From an uncultured Flavobacteriaceae bacterium (GTDB lineage: Bacteria > Bacteroidota > Bacteroidia > Flavobacteriales > Flavobacteriaceae): 64,000 bases of DNA. The notes under the pieces were generated by a model. It worked only from the letters and a program-made list of their open reading frames with translations, was not told where the DNA came from and did no database searches. Of this stretch, positions 1 to 9,441 are shown one piece after another; position 1 is the first letter of the stretch; every line of letters begins with the position of its first letter. The position numbers and the translations under genes are program-made. The stretch is taken from NCBI GenBank assembly GCA_937944485.1, contig CALDYU010000006.1:1-64000 (forward strand). Direction: 5' to 3'.

Positions 1-46
1 AAACCCGAGCCAAAACCATGAATTTTAGACCATTAACATAAATAAA

Positions 47-1765
47 ATGCAAGAAAAGACCAACTTTAAACAATTTGAAAATTTAGACGAAGAACAATTA
101 CCCGTTGCCAAACACAAATTGCACGATTGGACGCATTTTGCAGGGCTATATGCAGCGGAACATGTTGCAGCAACAGAATTTGTCATCGGGGCGACCTTTG
201 TGGCTCTTGGTGCCAAGACAACAGATATTATTCTTGGCCTATTAATTGGTAATATTTTAGCCGTTCTTAGTTGGAGGTTCATCACCTCCCCTATTGCCGT
301 TGATACGCGTCTCAGCCTGTACACTTACCTCAACAAGATAGCTGGTGACTCGATGACGAAATTATATAATTGGGCAAATGTCATTATCTTTTCAGTGATA
401 TCGGCAGCCATGATTACAGTATCATCGACAGCCGTCAGATTTGCCTTTGATATACCCGCACAACTTAATTGGTACCCAACAAATGCATGGTTTGTTCTTA
501 TTGTATTAGCCGTAGGTATTGTAGTTGTATCTATCGCACTCTATGGTTTCAATGCTGTTTCAGAATTTTCGGGTGTTTGTGCACCGTGGCTCTTTGTGAT
601 GTTTACAAGTGGTGCTATGGTGCTCCTACCAGCTTTGTCTTTAGACGTCTTAGATAAAACCCTACCAGCTGGATTGGCTGATTTTATGACCCTAGGTGAC
701 CAATCGATTTGGACGGGCATCAATAGTGATGGCAAACCCGGAATCGGATTGGTCGAAGTCATTGGCTTCGGTTGGGCAGCAAACACTATTACACACTTTG
801 GGTTAATTGATATGGCACTTTTACGTTTTGCCAAGAAGAAAAATTACGGGTATGCCACCAGTACGGGAATGATGTTCGGTCATTATATAGCCTGGATAGC
901 CGCCGGTATTATGGGCGCCGGAGCAGCGGTAATTCTTGGGAAATCTATTATTGAACTCGATCCAGGTGATGTGGCTTATTATGCACTTGGCTGGTCAGGT
1001 TTTGTTATTGTGATTGTCGCAGGTTGGACGACAGCGATTACCAATTTGTACAGAGCAGGTTTAGCAGCACAAGCCATTTTTAATACATATTCTCGGAAGA
1101 ACACCACCATTGTCGTTGGTCTGGTGACCGTAGCCATTGCCTGTTTTCCCTTTGTATTTTCTCAAATACTTCCGTTACTTACTTACGCTGGTCTACTTGT
1201 AGTTCCGGTTGGAGCCATTGTGTTTGCCGAGCATCAGATTTTTCCAAGAATTGGGTATACGCGCTATTGGTCTTCATATCGAAAACTCACTTTTAGTATG
1301 CCTGCCGTTGCAGCTTGGGGCTTAGGTTTAGTATTTGGTTTTGGATTGAATTTCTTAGATGTGATTTCATTTTATTATCTCTTTATTCCGACTTGGTTTT
1401 TTACCATTGCTGTCTATACCTTGCTTGCCGCCAAATATGGTGCAAAAACCAATTATCCTGAAGAAGAAAAAGAAGAAGAAACGCGAATGGAATCTATTGA
1501 ACAATTTCATGAAGCACAAGCAAAGAATGAACCCACCATAGTTAACGATATTTCTATATTCTCAAAGGGATTAAAATTTATGGCCATTTCGGCATTGGTA
1601 GCCACTTTGATCTTAGCTTGTAACGTCTTATTCGGCAGTGTAACAGAAACGCATTATATCAAAAATCGAGAACTCTTTTATACCTACGGATTTGTTTGTA
1701 CGATCATTTATTTCACGCTCGCTTATTGGGCCCTCAAACGTGGAAAATCTAATGCAGCAGCTTAA
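47..1765 (+). CDS. NCS1-family permease (cytosine/purine-permease-like), probably for mannitol or a related polyol
   Basis: A 572-residue polytopic inner-membrane protein. The N-terminal half carries the glycine-rich helices typical of nucleobase:cation symporter-1 proteins (GLLIGNILAVLSWRF near residues 64-78). About 12 hydrophobic segments reach residue 465. A charged Glu/Lys linker (about 470-510) then precedes two extra hydrophobic segments. Only 2 bases separate its stop from the mannitol-dehydrogenase-family gene, so the two are almost surely co-transcribed. NCS1 proteins usually import nucleobases, hydantoin or thiamine. The pairing suggests a polyol substrate, but that is inference from context. 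The ATG at 47 follows an A-rich leader; anything further upstream lies outside the window. Confidence 0.75.
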   Translation: MQEKTNFKQFENLDEEQLPVAKHKLHDWTHFAGLYAAEHVAATEFVIGATFVALGAKTTDIILGLLIGNILAVLSWRFITSPIAVDTRLSLYTYLNKIAGDSMTKLYNWANVIIFSVISAAMITVSSTAVRFAFDIPAQLNWYPTNAWFVLIVLAVGIVVVSIALYGFNAVSEFSGVCAPWLFVMFTSGAMVLLPALSLDVLDKTLPAGLADFMTLGDQSIWTGINSDGKPGIGLVEVIGFGWAANTITHFGLIDMALLRFAKKKNYGYATSTGMMFGHYIAWIAAGIMGAGAAVILGKSIIELDPGDVAYYALGWSGFVIVIVAGWTTAITNLYRAGLAAQAIFNTYSRKNTTIVVGLVTVAIACFPFVFSQILPLLTYAGLLVVPVGAIVFAEHQIFPRIGYTRYWSSYRKLTFSMPAVAAWGLGLVFGFGLNFLDVISFYYLFIPTWFFTIAVYTLLAAKYGAKTNYPEEEKEEETRMESIEQFHEAQAKNEPTIVNDISIFSKGLKFMAISALVATLILACNVLFGSVTETHYIKNRELFYTYGFVCTIIYFTLAYWALKRGKSNAAA

Positions 1766-1767
1766 GT

Positions 1768-3252
1768 ATGGAAAGTGCTATACTATTGAACCAAGGAAAT
1801 TTAGAAGAAATTCGAAACCGAGTACCCGTACCCAATTATGAACGAAGTACGAACAACATGGGAATCGTGCATATTGGTGTTGGAGGGTTTCACCGTGCCC
1901 ACCTTGCTTATTACCTTCATCAATTAAAAAATAGTGATGTCACCACGCCATGGAGTATCTGCGGGATTAGTTTACGAGAAGCGGATAAAAAAATCTTTGA
2001 TATTCTCAAAAAGCAAGACCACCTCTATACCTTAATGATCAAACACCCCGATGGTCATATCGAACCCGAAGTCATTGGTTCGATAGTCGACTTTGAAATG
2101 GCAACCACCGATTCGGAATGCGTCATCGCACGGATAGCACACGCCGATACTAGAATAGTATCACTAACAATTACTGAGGGAGGTTATAATTTTAACCCCA
2201 CCACCGGTGAATTTAATTTTGACAATTCTGATATACAATACGAACTTGCTCACCCAAACAACCCCAAAACCATTTATGGATTCTTAACCGCGGCCTTAAA
2301 AAGACGGCGCGATGCCGACTTACCTGCATTTACAATATTGTCTTGTGATAACATTGAACATAACGGAGACATGGCTCGTAAGATGCTCCTCAGCTTTGCG
2401 GAAGAACAAGATAGAGACTTGGCCAACTGGATTGCCAATGAAGTTACCTTCCCCAATAGCATGGTCGATCGTATTACTCCCGTAACTACTTCTGATGATA
2501 TCGAAAAACTAGCACGAAATTTTGGCGTAAAAGATAACTGGCCAGTTACTTGTGAGCCATTTATACAATGGGTGGTTGAAGATAAATTCGCAAATGGCAG
2601 ACCCGATCTTGAAAAAGTTGGTGTACAATTCGTACCCGACGTTGGGCCGTATGAGAAAATGAAACTACGACTCCTCAATGCTGGGCATTCCGTCTTAGGC
2701 ATTTTAGGTGCCATTCATGGCCATCAGACTATCAATGCATGTATTGAAGATGAGCTCTTCAAAAGCTATTTACGTACTTTTCTCGATCAAGAAGCTACAC
2801 CTATTTTAGGACCCCTAAAAGGTATTGATTTAGAAGCCTACAAAAACAGTCTTTTAGAACGTTTTGCAAACCCCAATATAAAAGACAGCGTCAGTCGCAT
2901 ATGCTCAGAAAGCGCTGCTAAACTACCCAAATTTCTAATTGCCACAATTCATGAGAATTTAGCTGATGGAGGTAGTATCAAGTTGGCCACTTTGGTTATT
3001 GCCGCGTGGTGCTACTATAGTGATAAGCAAATAAATCAAAACGGACAACCTATAGAAATTATAGATGCCATGCATATTGCGTTGCATGACGCAGCAAAAG
3101 AAACTAAGGGAGACCCTTTAGCTTTTATAAAGCAAGAATTGTTGTTTGGTGGACTTTCTGAAAACAAACGATTTGCCAACACCTATAGTACTTTGGTTCA
3201 AAAGCTATATAAGGTTAATAATATTCAAAAGATGATGAAAGAAATACTTTAA
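1768..3252 (+). CDS. Mannitol 2-dehydrogenase family protein (long-chain polyol dehydrogenase)
   Basis: 494 residues, the usual length of the mannitol dehydrogenase/fructuronate reductase family. The N-terminal NAD-binding signature HIGVGGFHRAH is clear. The catalytic Lys-Asn-His set of Pseudomonas mannitol 2-dehydrogenase has its counterpart in KLRLLNAGH, at K299, N304 and H307, with the same spacing. The expected reaction is mannitol + NAD+ to fructose + NADH in the cytoplasm. Fructuronate or tagaturonate reductase are family alternatives, but no uronate genes are nearby. It is the second gene of a permease-dehydrogenase pair, and no fructokinase is visible in the window. Mannitol is abundant in brown algae, which suits a marine flavobacterium. 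Confidence 0.85.
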   Translation: MESAILLNQGNLEEIRNRVPVPNYERSTNNMGIVHIGVGGFHRAHLAYYLHQLKNSDVTTPWSICGISLREADKKIFDILKKQDHLYTLMIKHPDGHIEPEVIGSIVDFEMATTDSECVIARIAHADTRIVSLTITEGGYNFNPTTGEFNFDNSDIQYELAHPNNPKTIYGFLTAALKRRRDADLPAFTILSCDNIEHNGDMARKMLLSFAEEQDRDLANWIANEVTFPNSMVDRITPVTTSDDIEKLARNFGVKDNWPVTCEPFIQWVVEDKFANGRPDLEKVGVQFVPDVGPYEKMKLRLLNAGHSVLGILGAIHGHQTINACIEDELFKSYLRTFLDQEATPILGPLKGIDLEAYKNSLLERFANPNIKDSVSRICSESAAKLPKFLIATIHENLADGGSIKLATLVIAAWCYYSDKQINQNGQPIEIIDAMHIALHDAAKETKGDPLAFIKQELLFGGLSENKRFANTYSTLVQKLYKVNNIQKMMKEIL

Positions 3253-3280
3253 AAATATTCAGAATCTTATAGATAAAATT

Positions 3281-3297
3281 AAAATCTCATAGATTTT
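3281..3297 (+). terminator. Weak AT-rich hairpin after the mannitol dehydrogenase gene
   Basis: AAAATCT and AGATTTT form a 7-bp stem around a 3-base loop, 28 bases after the stop codon. There is no long T-run, so termination here is only possible, not strong. Confidence 0.25.
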
Positions 3298-3442
3298 GAC
3301 TAAATTATCTAACCCAAAAACCATATCTTTAAAAAAGGGCTTAGTTAGCATAAACATTTTCCGAACGAAAGTAAAGCCTTAGCAATATACCCTAGTTATC
3401 AACTACTTACGTATTTCAACAGCCTAAATTTTAGTAAACCTC

Positions 3443-4012
3443 ATGCAATACCCTATATTATATGAACACTTTAACGAACTTATACCTTTACAAAAAGATG
3501 CCTATCTTGATTTAGAGGAAAGGTTGCTTAAAAAATCACTAAAGAAAAAGGAATATTTAATTGAAGAAGGGAAAACGATTAAATATTTACCCTTTATAAA
3601 AGACGGCTTACTTGTAAATTATCGCTTAGATGCTAAAGGCAATACCCATGTTATACAAATTCGATATACAGGCACCTGGTTGGGAGACTTGTCTAGCTTC
3701 TTTTCCAGCAGTCCCACCCATTTTAATATTCAAGCTTTTCAAAACACAGAACTTCTTCTGATTAATCATGAAACTTTTGAATACATTTCTAAAAAGCACC
3801 CTATATATGAGAAATACTTTCGAATAGGCATTCAAAATGCATATAATCAAACACTTAACCAAGTTTACAATATTCATAGTAAAAGTGCTGAAAAAAGGTA
3901 TGAAGAATTACTCAAAAAAATCCCTTCCATCATAGATGATATTCCTCATTATATGATAGCCTCCTATCTCGGAATTCAACCGCAATCATTAAGTCGTATT
4001 CGTAATCAATAA
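3443..4012 (+). CDS. Crp/Fnr-family transcriptional regulator
   Basis: 189 residues, the standard size for Bacteroidota Crp/Fnr proteins. Residues of about 20-120 form a cyclic-nucleotide-binding-like beta barrel (start EHFNELIPLQ; effector-pocket region VIQIRYTGTWLGDL). The C-terminus ends in a short helix-turn-helix with the familiar flavobacterial pattern IASYLGIQPQSLSRIR. No Fnr-type cysteine cluster is seen, so an iron-sulfur sensor is unlikely, and the ligand is unknown. It lies 190 bases after the mannitol dehydrogenase gene and 70-80 bases before a metallo-beta-lactamase-fold gene on the same strand, either of which it may control. Confidence 0.85.
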   Translation: MQYPILYEHFNELIPLQKDAYLDLEERLLKKSLKKKEYLIEEGKTIKYLPFIKDGLLVNYRLDAKGNTHVIQIRYTGTWLGDLSSFFSSSPTHFNIQAFQNTELLLINHETFEYISKKHPIYEKYFRIGIQNAYNQTLNQVYNIHSKSAEKRYEELLKKIPSIIDDIPHYMIASYLGIQPQSLSRIRNQ

Positions 4013-4082
4013 AATTATTTTCGTTCACATAGGTGAAGAAAAATTTAATAGATAGTTCGCAATTTTGTATTCAAATTTAAAA

Positions 4083-5009
4083 ATGCAAAATATGAAAATA
4101 GTATCTAAACAAGTAATTCTTATCCTAACAGTTACTATAATTACAGCCTTTAATACCGTCACAAGTCAAACGTTACCTGATAATGTTGCCAAAATTGACG
4201 AGAATGTTTATAGCTACTCATTAGATGGGGAGTATTTCTCAATGTTTATTGTTACAACAGATGGTGTAATAGCCATTGAATCTATTAATTCAATGCATGC
4301 GAAGGGCATGATTGCTGCCATAAGGCAAATTACCGAAAAGCCAATTAAGTATTTATTACACAGTCATAATCATTGGGATCATGCGAGCGGCGGACAAGTT
4401 TTTAAGGATGCTGGCGGAAAAACAATTGCACACGTTGAAGCCTTTGAATGGATGAAAGCTAATAAAGGTAGAGATATGGCTGTACCTGATGAAAGTTGGG
4501 GAGGAAACAGAAAGGACATCACCTTAGGTGAAACAACTGTTGAACTGCACTATCTTGGTATGAATCACGGTTTGGGTATGACAGTTTTTCTTATCCCCGA
4601 ACAAAAAATTGCTTATATCGCCGATTTAGTAACCCCACATAGAGTGCTATTTAATATAGTTCCTGATTTCAACATTAAAGAATGGGAAAAATCGCTTGAG
4701 ACGATCATTAATATGGATTTTGAAAAAGCTGTTTACTCACATAATCACAATACAAACCCATTAAATGGAGGTCTTAAACAAGATGCGATAGACAACCTTC
4801 AATTAATTAGAGATATTCGAGCGGGCTTGTATGCTGAAATGAAAAAAGGCACAAACCCTATGACGCTTCCTTCTACAATGAAACTACCAAAATATAAAGA
4901 TTGGGCTATGTACGACGAATGGCTGCCTATGAATATATGGAGGATTTTATTAGATGAATTTATGGGTCCTTTTCCTTGGAGACCTAATCACGGATATCAA
5001 GATAAGTAA
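4083..5009 (+). CDS. Exported metallo-beta-lactamase-fold hydrolase
   Basis: About 308 residues. The open frame reaches a TTG at 4065, but the ATGs at 4083 and 4092 are better starts, since MKIVSKQVILILTVTIITA then forms a normal signal peptide ending near SQ. The mature part has the zinc motif HxHxDH (HNHWDH) followed by SGG. A second metal-ligand region is GMNHGLGM with the aspartate of IADLV, and a third His lies in YSHNHN. It is probably periplasmic. MBL-fold proteins hydrolyse many ester, thioester or lactam bonds; nothing here fixes the substrate. The C-terminus is rich in Trp/Pro and has no second domain. Confidence 0.75.
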   Translation: MQNMKIVSKQVILILTVTIITAFNTVTSQTLPDNVAKIDENVYSYSLDGEYFSMFIVTTDGVIAIESINSMHAKGMIAAIRQITEKPIKYLLHSHNHWDHASGGQVFKDAGGKTIAHVEAFEWMKANKGRDMAVPDESWGGNRKDITLGETTVELHYLGMNHGLGMTVFLIPEQKIAYIADLVTPHRVLFNIVPDFNIKEWEKSLETIINMDFEKAVYSHNHNTNPLNGGLKQDAIDNLQLIRDIRAGLYAEMKKGTNPMTLPSTMKLPKYKDWAMYDEWLPMNIWRILLDEFMGPFPWRPNHGYQDK

Positions 5010-5033
5010 GATTGAACTACAGTATGTATAATG

Positions 5034-5066
5034 GCGGTTTGAATAAACATCAAACCGCTTTCTATT
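5034..5066 (+). terminator. Rho-independent terminator after the MBL-fold gene
   Basis: The 8-bp stem GCGGTTTG/CAAACCGC (5034-5041 with 5051-5058) has a 9-base loop and is followed by a T-rich tract. It lies 25 bases after the stop at 5009. Confidence 0.6.
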
Positions 5067-5189
5067 AATTTTAAGCATCCTAAACAAAGCATATAGGGAT
5101 ATTCAATTCTTCAAACCACATAACCAACCCCAAAATCAATCAAGGTTAAAAATGAACAATAACCTTATCGGCATAGTAAGATAGTGCGC

Positions 5190-6734
5190 CTAACGGGTTA
5201 AATGTTTGGCCTTTTCACGAATAATCTGTCCTACAGGCTTACCCTCTAAATGACTTTCTAACCAAGAGATCACATCTAAATATAAGAAAGCACGTTTTTC
5301 GTAAGGATGATTTTCATACTTTTTCAACTGGGTATGTAATTTTTTAAATTCTTGTCGTAATTCATTAGGATAGATTCCTCCTAAATTCCGCAAAAATTTG
5401 ATCATTTCTTTTTGCACTTCATGCAAATCATCCATCTTTAATAAAAACTTATAAGTGCTTTTAAGCTGCACTTCAAGATGATAGTCCATTCCAGCTTCAT
5501 AATGCGCCACCAAACTTAAAACTCTGGCAAAACACATGAGGTCTTCACGCATTTTAAGGTTCTTATTGCTAATGATTTTTTTAAGGTATTGAATGCATGA
5601 TTTTGTATCACCCATACCAAAGTACAGACAAGCCACTTTATAATAGAGCAACATGATATGGTGTTCATCAATACGATCGCGATGTTTTGAAATACCATAC
5701 TCCACAATCTTAACCAAATAGAGCCCCTTTTCAAAAGTGCCCTCCATAAAATGAAGGTTCAATTTATTTGAATTCAAATAGAGAAAGGCTAATGAGGCAA
5801 TATTGTCATTTTTTGTAAAGGTTTTATCTTGAATGATTATCTCAAGCTTCTCTAAAGTTTCGCGAAATTGAGAGCTATATTTTACATAAAACAGCGATTC
5901 TAACAAATAGTGATTTCCCTTTAAAAAAAATACGGGATTCAGGTTAATCATTTCTTTGTGTTCATAAAACAAATCAACCCATTTGTTAGCGTATTTGTAA
6001 CAGGATAAGAAATCTTGAATCAAAAAACTATACCATAGATGTGATTTATACAACCAAAGTTTCTCACGAAAACCTAGCGTTAGAATGTCGTATTTCGGCA
6101 GTTGCTTTTCAAAATAGTTTTGAACTTGCTTGATGTCTTCATCGCTTCGGGCATAACCAACTTTAAGCATCCAACCATATAATTGTAAAGATAAATTTGA
6201 AAGTTTACTGGTCATCACATTATGGGCAGAAAGCTCTTTCGCCTGAATCGCTAATTCATCAGCTCTATCAGGTATGCTGCGCGTTATATATTGCGTTTCG
6301 ATAATCTTTTCAAGCTCCACAATCTCATATGCGACATTTTTCTCTTCATGCTCAATTGCAACTTTTTTTGCCTTATCTAAAATTTTAAGACTCTGTTTGT
6401 ATAAACCTTTTTGATAGAGAATGGTAGCGAAGTCAAGTTGTTCACGAATCTGAACTCTTATGTTTTGATTTACTGGATTCAATCGTAAACTGACTAAAAT
6501 TTGTTTATATAAATGTGCTTTTAAATTAGAAAGTTGCGATTTTTTCACAATATCACTGGCTAAAATGACCTTCTCATTATAGACTTTCATTTTATCCATT
6601 AGATTGAATAAAGCAATAAATTTGGCGTCAGAGTTTACTCCGAGTCTACCTACATAAAGTTTAAACTGACGTTTTTCAGATTTAGATAGTGACTTTATAA
6701 GTATGAACAAAGCATCTTTATGCGCATTTGTCAT
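5190..6734 (-). CDS. Large all-helical protein, TPR-like repeats, unknown function
   Basis: 514 residues, no signal peptide and no hydrophobic segment, so cytoplasmic. The sequence is made of successive amphipathic helices of about 35-45 residues, rich in Leu, Lys, Tyr and Phe (for example YQKGLYKQSLKILDKAKKVA near 112-131). This resembles tetratricopeptide or similar helical repeats. The N-terminal stretch SLSKSEKRQFKLYV looks like a conserved feature of a Bacteroidota-specific family that I cannot name. It is read divergently from the leuA-like gene with about 150 bases between. A scaffold or protein-interaction role is the most that can be inferred. Confidence 0.6.
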   Translation of the reverse strand: MTNAHKDALFILIKSLSKSEKRQFKLYVGRLGVNSDAKFIALFNLMDKMKVYNEKVILASDIVKKSQLSNLKAHLYKQILVSLRLNPVNQNIRVQIREQLDFATILYQKGLYKQSLKILDKAKKVAIEHEEKNVAYEIVELEKIIETQYITRSIPDRADELAIQAKELSAHNVMTSKLSNLSLQLYGWMLKVGYARSDEDIKQVQNYFEKQLPKYDILTLGFREKLWLYKSHLWYSFLIQDFLSCYKYANKWVDLFYEHKEMINLNPVFFLKGNHYLLESLFYVKYSSQFRETLEKLEIIIQDKTFTKNDNIASLAFLYLNSNKLNLHFMEGTFEKGLYLVKIVEYGISKHRDRIDEHHIMLLYYKVACLYFGMGDTKSCIQYLKKIISNKNLKMREDLMCFARVLSLVAHYEAGMDYHLEVQLKSTYKFLLKMDDLHEVQKEMIKFLRNLGGIYPNELRQEFKKLHTQLKKYENHPYEKRAFLYLDVISWLESHLEGKPVGQIIREKAKHLTR

Positions 6735-6883
6735 CGTAATAAAAAATATTTAAATTATTATTAATCAGGTAATTACATTTTAAAAAAAGAACCTAAACCC
6801 TGTAAAAAAATACGCTTTCTTAGGAGATTTCCTCCATTGGTTATATCTTCGTGTCGGGTTCATAAAACTACACAATTAATACC

Positions 6884-8056
6884 ATGAGCAAAGATAAAGT
6901 ACAAATATTTGATACTACCTTGAGAGATGGGGAGCAGGTACCAGGTTGCAAACTAGATACGGCACAAAAATTAGTTATTGCCGAACGTTTAGAATTATTG
7001 GGAGTAGATGTTATCGAGGCGGGCTTTCCGATTTCTAGTCCAGGTGATTTTAAGTCTGTTTCTGAAATTGCCAAGTTGATTAAAAATGATATTACAATTT
7101 GTGGTTTAACCCGAGCAGTTAAAAAGGATATCGAAGTTGCGGCAGATGCCTTAAAACATGCCAAATACCCAAGAATACATACGGGTATAGGTACTTCAGA
7201 ATCTCATATCAAATATAAATTCAATTCAAACGAAGACACCATTATTGAAAAAGCGGTGGCAGCGGCTAAATACGCCAAAACCTTTGTTGAAGACGTAGAA
7301 TTCTTTTGTGAAGATGCCGGTAGAACGGACAATCGCTTTTTAGCGCGTATTTGTGAAGAATTGATAAAAGTTGGTGTGACTGTTTTAAATATTCCTGATA
7401 CTACAGGCTATTGTTTGCCCGAAGAGTATGGTGCCAAAATAAAATACCTGCGCGAAAATGTAAAGGGTATTGAGAAAGCTACACTTTCGTGTCATTGTCA
7501 TAATGACTTAGGCTTAGCAACTGCAAATTCTATTGCGGGTGTAGTCAATGGAGCAAGACAGATTGAATGTACCATAAACGGAATTGGTGAGAGGGCTGGT
7601 AATACGTCATTAGAAGAAGTGGTTATGGTAATGCGTCAACACCCTTCATTAGGCTTAGATACCGGTATCAATAGTAAACTTCTTTTCGATACTAGTAAAA
7701 TGGTATCTGAAAAAATGGGAATGACCGTACAACCTAATAAAGCAATAGTTGGTGCAAATGCATTTGCGCATAGCTCTGGTATTCACCAAGACGGTGTGAT
7801 CAAACACCGTGAGACCTATGAAATTATTGACCCTGCCGACGTGGGTGTAGATGAATCGTCAATTATATTGACTGCTAGAAGTGGTAGAGCAGCGCTAGCC
7901 TATAGAGCAAAGCTAGTGGGGTACGAACTTACCAAAGTACAACTTGACAGTGTTTATCAAGAATTTTTGACCTATGCGGATAGTAAAAAAGAAGTTATGG
8001 ATGATGATATTCATGAAATTGTAGCAGGAACGGATATAGGTATTCGCAAAGCTTAA
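6884..8056 (+). CDS. leuA: 2-isopropylmalate synthase, short form without the C-terminal regulatory domain
   Basis: 390 residues. The DRE-TIM metallolyase signature DTTLRDGEQ lies at the N-terminus (residues 10-18). Metal ligands appear in the HCHND motif ([15 protein letters not shown]) and in NGIGERAGN, and SGIHQDG marks the subdomain that follows the barrel. The reaction is acetyl-CoA + 2-oxoisovalerate to 2-isopropylmalate, the entry to leucine synthesis. Full LeuA proteins are over 500 residues, with a leucine-binding C-terminal domain; this one stops after subdomain II. It stands alone, without leuB, leuC or leuD beside it. A related condensing enzyme such as citramalate synthase is possible but less likely. 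Confidence 0.85.
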   Translation: MSKDKVQIFDTTLRDGEQVPGCKLDTAQKLVIAERLELLGVDVIEAGFPISSPGDFKSVSEIAKLIKNDITICGLTRAVKKDIEVAADALKHAKYPRIHTGIGTSESHIKYKFNSNEDTIIEKAVAAAKYAKTFVEDVEFFCEDAGRTDNRFLARICEELIKVGVTVLNIPDTTGYCLPEEYGAKIKYLRENVKGIEKATLSCHCHNDLGLATANSIAGVVNGARQIECTINGIGERAGNTSLEEVVMVMRQHPSLGLDTGINSKLLFDTSKMVSEKMGMTVQPNKAIVGANAFAHSSGIHQDGVIKHRETYEIIDPADVGVDESSIILTARSGRAALAYRAKLVGYELTKVQLDSVYQEFLTYADSKKEVMDDDIHEIVAGTDIGIRKA

Positions 8057-8084
8057 AACTCCATTTAGAGCGAAGTATCTGTTG

Positions 8085-9308
8085 TTATTCTGCAAGTAAC
8101 TCGGCAACAAATTTTTCAAATTTGATTTTAAATTCAAGGTATTTTTCACCTGTAGCAGGCCCATTGAAACCGGTGTGAATTTTACGGACATCTCCTTTTT
8201 TATCAATAAAAATAGAAGTTGGGTAGGACAATACATGATTGAGCATCGGTAATTTTTGCTGTGCTAATACTTTGTCTGAAGACCCGTACTGTGCCAACAA
8301 TATAGGATAGTTCACTCCTATTCGGTCTTTTAAGCGCTGTATGCTCTTAAAGGCACCTTCTTTGGTTTTCGCGTACTCGAAGGCCAGCGCAATAAATTCG
8401 ATTTCTGTATTTGGGTTATCGTTCAAATAACTCATATAATACTTCGTTTCGTCTAAACAGTTAGGACACCAAGTACCCATTATCTGAACAACAACTACTT
8501 TATCTTTATAGCGCTCATCTGCTAAAGAGACCGTAGCACCTTCAGCGTTTGGGAAAGAAAAAGCTAACTTATCATAACCTTCTTTAATATAGGTCAGTGA
8601 ATCAGCACTAACCAATTCAAAACCTTCATTACGTTTGGCTGTAAATAATTCTTTAGAATGGTTTCCAGAATAAAAAACGCCGTTCAAACTAGAATCGGTA
8701 ACTTTTGCATTAAAAACAAAAGCATGCGCCCCATCAAAAGCAGAAACTTTGAGTGTATCACCACTTACAACTCCATCTAAATAGCGATAATCACCAGTAG
8801 CCGTTCTAAAAGTTCCACTTACTTTATCACCAGACTGCATGAAAATTCCCTTTGCCTTATAGGTCTCGGTGGCGTCTTTCATAAAATCAGTTTCCCAGAC
8901 ACCTGATACGTTAAACGTTGGCCTATTTGTATTGCGAAAGCGTTCTGATAAACCATGAGTTGCCTTAAATGGAACAATGCGATCAAGACTTTCTTTAATG
9001 AATTCACCTTCTATGGTATTATCCGTAAATACACCAGTTAAATAACCTTCGTAAACGGGGAAATTAATTCGTATCGAATCGCCCGCTATATGAATCTCAT
9101 CAACCTCAATGATTTCTTCGGCATTATAAATCTCAAGACGTTTGATTCCAAGAGAATCAGTAAACACTTTAAAATTGAAGGGCAATACCTCATCATCCAT
9201 TGCAGTTAGTTCAGCAAGCCACATACCATCTGTTAAAACGTTTTTTTTAGCCTCATTGCAGGTACATAAAAGGAAAACTATACTTAATAGGCTTGCTATT
9301 TTTTTCAT
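8085..9308 (-). CDS. TlpA-like thioredoxin-domain lipoprotein
   Basis: 407 residues from the ATG at 9308. The open frame continues further upstream, but that part is antisense to pheT and is rejected as coding. The N-terminus MKKIASLLSIVFLLCTC is a lipoprotein signal with Cys17 as likely lipid site. The middle region is beta-rich (about 30-230). The C-terminal third is a thioredoxin fold with the redox pair W280-C-P-N-C284. Such TlpA/ResA-like proteins act in the periplasm or on a membrane face, reducing or isomerising disulfides. It is read convergently with leuA (28 bases between) and divergently from pheT. Confidence 0.8.
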   Translation of the reverse strand: MKKIASLLSIVFLLCTCNEAKKNVLTDGMWLAELTAMDDEVLPFNFKVFTDSLGIKRLEIYNAEEIIEVDEIHIAGDSIRINFPVYEGYLTGVFTDNTIEGEFIKESLDRIVPFKATHGLSERFRNTNRPTFNVSGVWETDFMKDATETYKAKGIFMQSGDKVSGTFRTATGDYRYLDGVVSGDTLKVSAFDGAHAFVFNAKVTDSSLNGVFYSGNHSKELFTAKRNEGFELVSADSLTYIKEGYDKLAFSFPNAEGATVSLADERYKDKVVVVQIMGTWCPNCLDETKYYMSYLNDNPNTEIEFIALAFEYAKTKEGAFKSIQRLKDRIGVNYPILLAQYGSSDKVLAQQKLPMLNHVLSYPTSIFIDKKGDVRKIHTGFNGPATGEKYLEFKIKFEKFVAELLAE

Positions 9309-9389
9309 GATCTTATGAATTAATTCCAGTATCGAAATAACAACAAAAAACCTAGACTTAAAAATTAAAAACATTTCGAACAACCCGCT

Positions 9390-9421
9390 ATTGAATGTCT
9401 TAATGCATTGTTTTATCTTTA
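9390..9421 (+). promoter_or_regulatory. Bacteroidota-type promoter for pheT
   Basis: ATTG at 9390-9393 (the -33 element) is separated by 20 bases from TATCTTTA at 9414-9421, which resembles the TAnnTTTG -7 element. The pheT ATG is 20 bases downstream, giving a very short leader. Confidence 0.45.
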
Positions 9422-9441
9422 CCGGCTTATAAAACCGCATA

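Noticed and set aside
1-46. A possible 3' end of an upstream gene (frame 1 stops at 19-21)
   Set aside because: Six codons are too few to judge; several frames stop here. Nothing can be supported.
2274-2714. 146-codon open frame antisense to the mannitol dehydrogenase gene
   Set aside because: The sense frame carries the catalytic motif; the antisense protein is Ser/Pro/Arg-rich with no family features.
6735-6883. Possible leader-peptide attenuator or T-box before leuA
   Set aside because: No leucine-rich short frame, hairpin or T-box-like element was found; only weak promoter-like sequence (TATCTTCG near 6845).
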